Assembly (NCBI RefSeq): GCF_965638725.1
Contig: NC_134961.1
Coordinates: forward strand, 1,426,001 to 1,490,000
Direction: 5' to 3'
DNA length: 64,000 nt
DNA from: Aptenodytes patagonicus
Lineage: Eukaryota > Chordata > Aves > Sphenisciformes > Spheniscidae
In this document: positions 56,301-64,000 of the stretch, in pieces
Numbering within the stretch: position 1 is the first letter of the stretch
Layout of the letters: each line of letters starts with the position of its first letter
Made by a program: the position numbers and the translations under genes
The notes under the pieces: model-generated
The model's input: only the letters and a program-made list of their open reading frames with translations
What the model was told of the DNA's origin: nothing
Database searches by the model: none

Positions 56301-59300
56301 AGTTGTCTATGTTTAAAGCTCCAAGACCCACTGGACTTTAGGATGCTTTTGGTCCTCTGTTTTGCTTGAAACTCCCCAAACTGTAAATTGTCAGAGGAAG
56401 TGTGCTGGCACGTGCAGTAGCTGCTGGCTGGCCGGGGTCTGCTCCTGCCGCCCTGTGTGTTGTCCTTTCTTGAGACCCTTCTTACTGGCAGTACGAAGTA
56501 GGCAAACCCGGTACTGGGGGATACGGTGGGGTGTCTGCAAACAGGTCCTTGTAAACCAGAGTCTGCTGCAATCCAAAGACTTTGCATGAGGAGAGGTGGT
56601 TTGAGCAGCCTTTTTTTAAGGCTGAACAGAAGACAAAGGCTGGCTTTGGGCCTGTTTAACATAGTGCGGAGCCTTGCACCAAGCCGGGCAGAGATCCAAG
56701 CAGGAGAGCATGTGGGCAGCAAAGGGGAGTGCGGTCCAGCTGGAGAAAAGTAGAGGCTGATAGAAAAAGCTCAGCATCGGATTAAAAGTGAAGTTTTATT
56801 TACTGTTTGTAATACTTCAGTGTCCGTGTCCAAGCCGAACGTCTAGATGTGTGGGGAACGATGTCTGCATGCACTGTGCTTAATCATGCAAAGCTGATTA
56901 AACAGCTACACGAATGTTTTGGAAACCTTTCTGGCCTGTTAACAGAGATGGTGAAAGGCTGCGGTTACTCGCTTCCCCTTGTGCGTACCCAGGGTCCTTG
57001 CCCACCGAAGGGTTGGCTGCTTTCCTTCCTTAGACTTTCCTCAAAGGCACCAGGTGGAAACTGGCTCTTTGGAAGCTGATGCTGAAACTTGTCTAGCGTG
57101 GACTCTGCTTCCTTGCCTGGTCCTGCCTCGCTCTGTGTTTAAATTTGACTACAGAGGTTCCCATTTCTTCTGGAGGGGAAGAGACAAGGGTAAGGTCCTC
57201 AAACCTGTTAGTGTCCTGTAATATTCCATTGAGGAGAGAAAAATTTCCTATTGATAAATAGTTTGGGAAGAGGTGGTATAAGAAGTGCATGGGACTGGTG
57301 TGGGTTTGTGGGAGGGGGCTGTGTAGGTGTCAGGGGTCCAAGGGTCTCCCTGTTCCTGTTTCATCCCTCTGTAGCAGAGCTCTGCTCCTTGGCAGCCGTG
57401 CAATGGGATGGTCTTTCCCTGCCCCGGTCCCTGCCTTGCAGCCTGCTGACAACTGCACGTTCATGTCGAGGGGGCTTGTGTGCGCAGCCCGGCTTGCCGA
57501 GCCTGGCGGTCAGTGGCAGAGGGGCCGGTAACCGGAGCCGGCCAGGATGTACACGTGTGACCACGTATTTTCTCTGCCCACCACAACCTCGTTGCTGGAA
57601 TGCCTGCCTGAGGCGGGGGTACCCAACCCGCCCTCGCACTGAGCAGTTGCTTTCAAAGCTCCAGTCTGAGTGCCTCAGTGCTCACTTTTTAGGCTAAACC
57701 TTTCTCTATCTGTAGAAATAGTTTTTTAATAAGTAAAATGTGAATGTGTCTTGAACTGCTCACAGGTAGCTGCTGCTTTTTGCAAGTCCCCAAGCCAGCG
57801 CTGGCTGCTGCCGTCAGGCCAAAGTATGGCAATGAGTTCCCTGATGGTCTTCCTCTGGTGGTTGCGTTAACGGTTCATCTGATGTTCTGGGCTAAAATCA
57901 AGTCCCAGCCAGCAATAAGCATGCTGTATCACCCAGTCAGAACTGGGTGGGCTTACTGGTTTTGTGGACTTCTTCCTGGATGGGCTGGTCTGTCCCTGTT
58001 GATTGCTCAAGTGGCCAAAATATACTGAGCCAGATGCCCAGTTCAACCAGACTCTTGTAAGTCTCTGGCATGTTGTTCCTTATCTGGACAGGTCTCTTGG
58101 TGTCTTTCTAAGAGCTCTCTAGGTTCTTTTTGCACATAAATCCATGTGGTTGGTCCCTTTGGGGGCCTGAGAGTAGTCATCTGTTAAGCAGACCAGATCT
58201 TCACCCTCGCTCAGTTTCCCATGACTTACCTTGGCGCTTGTCCTGTTGCTCAGAAGACTGAGACCACACGCCGAATCCTTTCCAAGGAAAGGAAGGAGCA
58301 ACTTCAAGGCAAAAGCATCTGTCTTTGCTTATCGCAGCATGTGAGAGACTGCAGGTGCACAAGTTCTTGGTGGGAGCTGCAGTCTGCTCGCTAGCCTGCC
58401 TCAAGTATTTGGGCATATTGTATCAGGAATATGTCAGTATTGATTCCTCCTCTTTGTCTCCTTTGGATTTGCTTCCAGAGTCTGTAGAGTAAAGGAGTAC
58501 TGAAGTGCTGCCTTATTACTCCCACTATGGTATCATCAAATAACTAGCTTATGTGGTGTGGAGGACAAGACGTGGCCCTGGTTGTGGCTAAGCTGGAAGC
58601 ATCATCCGTATGAGATACCATATGACCGTAGGAGCTGAGCTCCGCCGGCTCTTCCTTTTGGGGTGCCTGACTGCTGTGGCCGCTGGAAAACTCCCACCCT
58701 CGTTTCACCCCTCAGAAGAATTTCTTTTTGGAAGCTGATTCAGCCTCGGTCTCTGCCAGAGTATGAAGGAAAACTACTGGCAGGCTCAGGGGTTACAAGG
58801 AGGGTGTCGGCTGGCCAGCGCAGCCCTCGCTTGCTTTGGAGATGAATGCTTAAGACAAGCACAGTGGATATCTTGTTCTGCTGAATCCATCTGCTATGTG
58901 GCAGAGACATGGAGCATCCATAAGGTAAACAGAAAAGGCCTGGAGCTTCCTTTTCCTTTTCCTCCAGCCTGCTTACCAGGGCCACTCACAGCTGGGGAAT
59001 CCCTCACCTCCCTGGAAGACTTTCATTGTGGGGCTGCCAAGCCCTTGTGTTAATTTGAATTTGGAGTTGTCACCGTTGGCTTAGCTGAGGTTTGAAATCA
59101 CTTACTGAACTGATTTCACTGTGTCGAAGCGAGGAAGCTCTTTTTGTCCTCCACGTTGTGGGGAAGCTGTTAACAGCTGGTACAGCAGTACGGCATGGTG
59201 CTGGCACACGTACTCAGAGGTGGCTTGGTCGGAGGGGGTTGTTGGAGGTGGGTGTTGGTTGGCAGCAAATCTTGTTGGTTTTGGAAGGCGAAATGCCCTG

Positions 59301-62300
59301 CCCCTGTGCAGAGCCCTTTAATACAGGAGAAGACGTGGTAGTGTGGCTGGTGCAATGAGTAGTTCTTGCTCTGTTGCTGAGATGCCAGATGATGTCCCTC
59401 CTCCTCCCCAATCCGCTTCCCTCTCCATGTCCCTTCCCAGGAGAAATCTCTTACGGACTCGTGCCAGGAGCTCGGTCCGGCCTCGGTCTGGGCTGTGCCT
59501 CGTCCCCGGCACAGGGGTGAGCAGAGCCCCTTCGGCAGTTCTCACCACTGGTTCTGCTTCTGCAGGCTTGTGTCTGTGCTCAGCTTAAGGTAGATTGATG
59601 TAAAGTAGTTTAAACCTCTCACTTTCCACCAGGATTTAAATCAGCTATTTAAACCACATCATCCTCTCTGACTCTTTAATGCTCTGTATTTCTAGATGCT
59701 CTTTCTTTAAGAAGAATTTGTAACCAGCTACAAACACACATGTTCAGCAAGAAATATTCAAAATAAAGGTTTTGCTTGCCAAAAGAAGGTTCCTCCCTGT
59801 GACTGTGGCTTATATCTGCCTGGTTTTAGCTTAACCTCGCAGTTTGGTAGAGTGTTAACTTTTTGGCTTTTGTGCTAATGGGAGTGTGGTGTTAACTACT
59901 GCACTCTTGCAGATTAGTCTTTGGCTAAAAACAACAAATCTGTGACTTCAGAACTGCTAAAACGGTTTGAGGACCTTTGTTGCGCACCGTTCAAGATCTT
60001 GATGTACTCTGTCTTGAGTAGCATGTGCAGTTCTGGCCCTCATCTTGAAAAAGGATGGAGGGGCTGGAGAGGGTACAGGACACATGATTAAAATGGCCAA
60101 GGGGCTGGAGCAGCTGCCTTGCAAGGGGAGGGTGGGCAAGCTGGGGCCCCTCGGGGAGGAGAGTATGGTCTAGGGGGATCACACTTGCACCTCGCCACGT
60201 CTTTCGGTGGTAGAACTGGGAGGCAGTTGGTGAAATAGCAGAAAATAGGTGCAGAAGAGTTAGAAGGTACACCTGTGCAGAGCAAGTAGCGAGCCTCTGG
60301 AGCTTGGCGGCCCCGGAGGCGGGGGAGGCAGGTTCAGACACTCATAGGCACTAAAGGGCCGAGGCAGGGATGTCCCCCCCCAGGATCCCTGGCTCCGTTG
60401 CTGTGGGTGCCGGCAGATGCTGGGTGCTGGCCCGCAGGACACAGCCTCTGCTCTCTCTGGGCAGCTTCTCGCAGGGGCTGGGAGGACCAGGCAGGCACTG
60501 CTGATGTTCTTGTCCTCTGCGTGTTGTCAGCTCTTCAAAGCGTCAGTGGCCACAAACACTCAGTCTGGTGACGGGAGCGTTGTCTGGATCGGTTATTTAA
60601 TGATCAGAGTTCCTTTTAAGCCTGGACAGCAAATACAGGCGGGTTTGGATCAGCACAGACATACAACCGTGGGCTTGAGCTTCATCAATTGCCTGGCTTT
60701 TTGTTTGAATCTGTAATGACTGGGTTGTGAGTTTTAAGAAACGTTTCCACTCATTTCCCCCTGCCCACAGCTTAATTTAAATATATAGGTGGCTTTTCTG
60801 CATAAACAAAATACCTGTCCGGCTGCTCTGTCTCTTTTGCACAAACGCCAGTGTGGGAGAGGTGCCTTACTGGGCTATTGGCACGAGGGTTTGAATCCTG
60901 CCTTGGTCCTGAGAAGCTGCCCACACTGCAGTGGTGCTGTGAGCAGCCCTGCCCGCGTGTCCCATGTGCCATCGTGGCTGGATCCTTGCAGAAACTATAC
61001 TTTAGAGTGTGTCGTGATAATCACTTACAGGCTTATCGAGTCTGATTAAGTCACTTGCATTTGTTACCTATATACCCAAATAACAAATTAAGCTACAGCT
61101 TTTGAACTCAAAGAAGCTGCCAGATGCATTAACTGGAACCGACACATTCCTGAGAGTTGTTTTTATTAGTCTAAAATACCTTTGTTTACGTACAAGAAGC
61201 CTGACTCATCTGAGTCAGTGTGCCGTGTGAGTTCAGCAGTTTTGTTATCTGTCTACCGAAAAAGTTCCCCAAAAAAACTGGAAAAGATGCTTGTGTTATC
61301 TTCTCCCTGTTCATGATGGAGTAAGCCGGCAGGCGGGCAAGCCTGTGCCATGCTGGGGCTTGGGGGTTTATCTCTTGGCAGCCCCAGAGGGGCACAGCCG
61401 AGTGTTTTTTATGGTCTCAGCCCTGTGGTTTCCTCCACGTGGGCAGCGTGCTCACCGCTGCTGCGGGGAGGTGGGATGTCCAAAGCAGAGACTTCTCCTG
61501 CCTCCCCCAAACGTGTTAGAAACCAAGTGGACGTGCAGGTGAATGCCTCTGAGCATGTCACAGATGTGATTTTTCCTGTATAAACACAAACCTGGATTTA
61601 AGAAAAACAAAACAAAAAGAAAGGAAACCAACCCCCCTGCTGAGGCATAATGAGTGAGGCAGCTCAGGGCACCACGGCTGGGCTCGGTTGTCCTCCGCAC
61701 GGTCAGATGTTAAGTCTCCTTTTAGATGCAAGGTTTCTTTCCCTGGAAGGAGAGGTTTGGTGATTCACCATCTCTTTCCCCAAGAGCAAACCAAAACTGA
61801 GAGATTGCCCAAGCGAGTCAAAAGGCAACTAGTTGTGCTCATGAGAGCTGAACAAATCCAGCACTGCAGACCGCCTGAAGACTTCCTCCTGTGCGTCAGC
61901 TCCGGAGGAGAGGTCGATGAGTTTGGCAGGCGAGGGCAGTGGTGCGGGCAGCTTTTGAGGACGGAGCTAATTGTGCAATTCCTTCTTTCACCTTTTACAC
62001 CCTGCTTCCTCCTGGGCTTGTTTCTCAGCTGAAGGATGTGGCTCTAAAATACATGAAGGTGCCTCATTATGTCTTAAAATGAGGGTCTGCATTTTTTTTA
62101 AAGCAGAAAAAAAATGCCTGATTGTCTTAGCTTGAGAAGCGTCAGGGGTTTAATGAAGGGCAGGCTTGTGGCAGCCTGGAAGGAAAGAACCAAATGCACC
62201 TTTTCGAAGGCTTTCTTTGGACCGTGAGGAATAACTGTGGCTTTGCCCTCAAACTGTAGCCTGTTCTGTTTGAAGTGCCCAGATCATCCTCGCCAGGTCT

Positions 62301-62937
62301 CGCCAGTGTCCCTTGCTCCATGTGTGTCCCTGCTCCAGCACCCGCATCCTAATCCTCGCTAGCTGATGTTGATTCCTTCCCCCTTGGGCATTGTCTAATT
62401 GTGAAAATGTTTCAATTAAATGGCCTAAATTTGTAACGTGGAACAGTTCATTATCACTGAATCCTCTTAATTGGGCCCTCCTACTGGGCAGCCTATTACT
62501 AAGTTTTCCCAATTAAGATAGGACCTCTTTAAAAAAAAAAAAAAAAAATAAACAAATCCCTGGCGGAGAAGGACCGTGTTGCAAGAAATACTGCCCTAAC
62601 CTGTGTTTCAAAACTAAGCGATAGTTACGGCACCAGCCAAGTACTAATTAACCCTTCTGTACTGGTTACTTATGTTCCCTTTGAGGAGAACGGCCGCGGT
62701 TTGGTGTCAGTTTAAGAAATTCACTGCCGTTAGCTCAAATCTTTTTCTTGTAAGGAGCTAAAATTTGTTACAAGGTGCTTCTGTGATGGAAGATACTATC
62801 TCCCCAAAGGGCTCTACAGGTAACACTGCTTTTGTGGTTGCAGGTAAAGGACCTAACAAAGTACCTCGATCCGAGCGGACTTGGAGTCATCAGTTTCGAA
62901 GATTTCCATCGGGGGATCAGAGCTATCAAAAATGGAG
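41023..62937 (+). CDS. RAB11FIP3: Rab11 family-interacting protein 3, first two coding exons (partial at 3' end)
   Basis: RAB11FIP3 is a class II Rab11/Arf6 effector. It positions recycling endosomes, links them to dynein, and delivers membrane to the cytokinetic furrow. Two exons, 41023-41334 and 62844-62937, join in phase 0 and give 135 residues plus one base. The start is the first ATG after an in-frame TGA at 41005. Residues 1-70 are Pro/Gly/Glu-rich and disordered. The first EF-hand loop at 81-92 (DRDGDGFVRVEE) is canonical. The second at 113-124 (DPSGLGVISFED) lacks an acidic or polar residue at loop position 5 and has Asp at 12, so it probably binds calcium weakly. The N-terminal tail is shorter than I remember for the human long form. 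The coiled coil and C-terminal Rab-binding domain lie outside the window. The paralogue RAB11FIP4 fits less well in the first loop. Confidence 0.9.
44721..45065 (-). mobile_element. CR1 LINE, 3' fragment
   Basis: Read on the minus strand, this copy encodes the end of the CR1 ORF2 protein (NGFKLKGGRFRLDLRKNCF, then LPREVVDAPSLETFQ). It continues through GATGACCTTGAAAGG to the tail ending CATTCCATGATTACAGATT. Frame is kept over about 70 codons, so it is fairly young. It is truncated at its 5' end near 45065. Confidence 0.93.
45795..46150 (-). mobile_element. Old CR1/L3-like LINE fragment
   Basis: The + strand shows a degenerate reverse-complement CR1/L3 pattern: AGTTTGTCTAACCTATTTTC, ACATCCTTCAAGTATCTGTC, TTAACCTTTCCTTGCATGAT, and GAGGTGCCCAGCCTGAGCTG with GAGTGC. 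Order and spacing match the family, but the identity is low. The borders are approximate. Confidence 0.55.
46305..46328. repeat. C24 homopolymer
   Basis: There are 24 consecutive C residues on the + strand, then GGCCCCC. Length is likely variable and prone to sequencing error. Confidence 0.9.
53453..53477. repeat. A-rich homopolymer
   Basis: There are about 24 consecutive A residues. No retrotransposon body with target duplications is evident to its left, so it is not called a poly(A) tail. Confidence 0.8.
60020..60180 (+). mobile_element. Diverged CR1 LINE internal fragment
   Basis: The phrases TGCAGTTCTGGCCCTCATCT, GGGGCTGGAGAGGGTACAGG and GGGCTGGAGCAGCTGCCTTG follow the order of the late CR1 ORF2 region but have many substitutions. 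There is no 3' tail. The borders are approximate. Confidence 0.6.
62465..62518. repeat. 11-bp inverted repeat in an AT-rich block
   Basis: TCTTAATTGGG at 62465-62475 and CCCAATTAAGA at 62508-62518 are exact reverse complements separated by 32 bases. Several TAAT homeodomain-type cores lie nearby. Confidence 0.8.
62844..62937 (+). CDS. RAB11FIP3: RAB11FIP3 exon 2, residues 105-135
   Basis: The acceptor is GTGGTTGCAG and the donor GTGAGT. It encodes VKDLTKYLDPSGLGVISFED then FHRGIRAIKNG and one base of the next codon. Confidence 0.95.
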
Positions 62938-64000
62938 GTGAGTTTGCTGCTGTGCTGCGAGGGCGGACAGGGAGACACCAAATTTAACGCCGCAGGGGTT
63001 AACTGAGCTGAGAAGTCGCTTGGTGAAAACAAACTGGGTTTGGTTTTCTGAAAGTCACTGCTCTGTGTTGGGCGGAGAGGAATGGGGAGAGGTTGGGTGC
63101 ATTTAGTAATAGAATTGAAAAAGGTGGTACAGCAGTTGTGGTGGTGGTTGCATGTTTTCCTGTTTATCAGGAAAGTTCCTTCCTAAATGTACGTTGGAAA
63201 CAGAAAAGCCATCGAGGGAGAATCCCTTCTGATCTGGTGTATGCTCTCACCTATGGTTTTGTTGGGGGTTTGCCGCTCTGACAGAGGAGCGACTCCCAGC
63301 TGACACGCTGCTGGAGATGTCTGTCTGCTGCAGAGCGTAACATCTTCTGAATGCTGGGCACTAACGCATTTGCCTTCGCTCCAACTATTTGGAGCATCAA
63401 GGTGCTCAGATGATTTCTAGCAAGAAGCACATTAGAAGCACATTAAACAAGAGCTTTGAACTCACTGGCCGGTAGGTAATCTTTAAACAGGCCCCCAAAA
63501 CAGGCCTGTGACAACCCCCATGTTGCTCTTGATGGGCTTGTTGCGAGTACTTCCAGAGCAATAGCTTGGTGAAATGTGAAGTATCTTTCTGGCTGGTCGG
63601 CATTTGAACTTCTTTGCTGAAAAAAGATGTTGTTTTTTCAATTTGGGCTTCATCTCTAATATGAGTGTTAGAGGGTCATTTTGGGGCAAGCGTGTTGTTA
63701 AGGGCAGGGTGTGAAAAATATTGGAAGCCTCCTGCTGAGCAGGTGTAGTTTTAAATGTGCAAATATGAATTATCATACTTGCACGTTCATCAATTCTGTT
63801 CACAGCAACGCTTAAACTTCAGCGTTGCTTTCATGCAGCAATGAACGTGCACCGTGTTGTCAGCCCCGCACGCTGAGCGTGCTTTTGAGCGCTGATACAA
63901 GCAAAGATGTGAAAAGACCGATTATTCCTATACAAACCATGTTGTTTCATGAGTAGAAAACTCTCAAAGTAGACGTGACTTCTGTTTTTCTGTCGGTTGT

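Larger units (their letters stand above)
41335..62843 (+). other. RAB11FIP3: RAB11FIP3 intron 1 (21.5 kb)
   Basis: The intron joins the two EF-hand exons. It holds CR1 fragments (44721-45065, about 45795-46150, about 60020-60180), C and A homopolymers (46305-46328, 53453-53477, 62529-62548) and an exon-like block at 42105-42264. Several AT-rich unique stretches could be regulatory. No nested gene is recognised. After the second exon, 62938-64000 is intron with no feature I can name. Confidence 0.8.

Noticed and set aside
1-64000. tRNA, rRNA, snoRNA or CRISPR-like arrays
   Set aside because: I saw no cloverleaf with A and B boxes, no rRNA core and no repeat-spacer array. The regular repeats are contiguous minisatellites. 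Intronic snoRNAs cannot be excluded by eye.

Overview
This window is vertebrate nuclear DNA, almost certainly from a bird. It holds spliced genes with GT-AG introns, CR1 LINE fragments ending in the avian-type ATTCTATGA tail, one avian-type solo retroviral LTR, CpG-island promoters and many GC-rich minisatellites. All four recognisable genes are on the + strand, and their exons join in consistent phase. There is no sign of bacterial, phage or CRISPR content.

Layout: (1) 121-22778 carries the last 17 coding exons of XPO6 (exportin-6), about 759 residues to the stop codon, then a 3'UTR with AATAAA at 23385. An intron holds a 595-bp solo LTR with a perfect 5-bp target duplication. (2) 23.4-26.6 kb is intergenic with one CR1 copy. 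(3) 26994-29221 is a complete five-exon NME4 (mitochondrial nucleoside diphosphate kinase, 185 aa). (4) 29.3-30.06 kb is a minisatellite-rich spacer leading into the DECR2 promoter, which has RFX X-box-like, NRF-1 and ZNF143 motifs. (5) 30251-35209 is a complete eight-exon DECR2 (peroxisomal 2,4-dienoyl-CoA reductase, 298 aa, C-terminal AKL). (6) 35.2-40.4 kb is the probable DECR2 3'UTR, a GC-rich spacer and a second minisatellite array. (7) 40.4-64 kb is the start of RAB11FIP3: a CpG-island promoter with a perfect CRE, a first exon with one EF-hand, a 21.5-kb intron and a second exon with a degenerate EF-hand. The rest of the gene lies beyond the window.

The genes do not form one pathway. 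XPO6 exports profilin-actin from the nucleus. NME4 makes nucleoside triphosphates and binds cardiolipin in mitochondria. DECR2 helps degrade polyunsaturated fatty acids in peroxisomes. RAB11FIP3 links Rab11 recycling endosomes to motors and cytokinesis. NME4-DECR2-RAB11FIP3 is the order I recall for human 16p13.3, whereas human XPO6 lies elsewhere on 16p, so the XPO6-NME4 junction marks a lineage-specific arrangement.

I found no undescribed biological system. The most useful points are the DECR2 promoter motif cluster, an Arg-to-Gln change in the NME4 cardiolipin-binding triplet, a palindrome covering an XPO6 splice donor, an exon-like block in the first RAB11FIP3 intron, and the minisatellites beside two promoters. 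All protein identities come from reading the translations and recalling the families; no database search was run.
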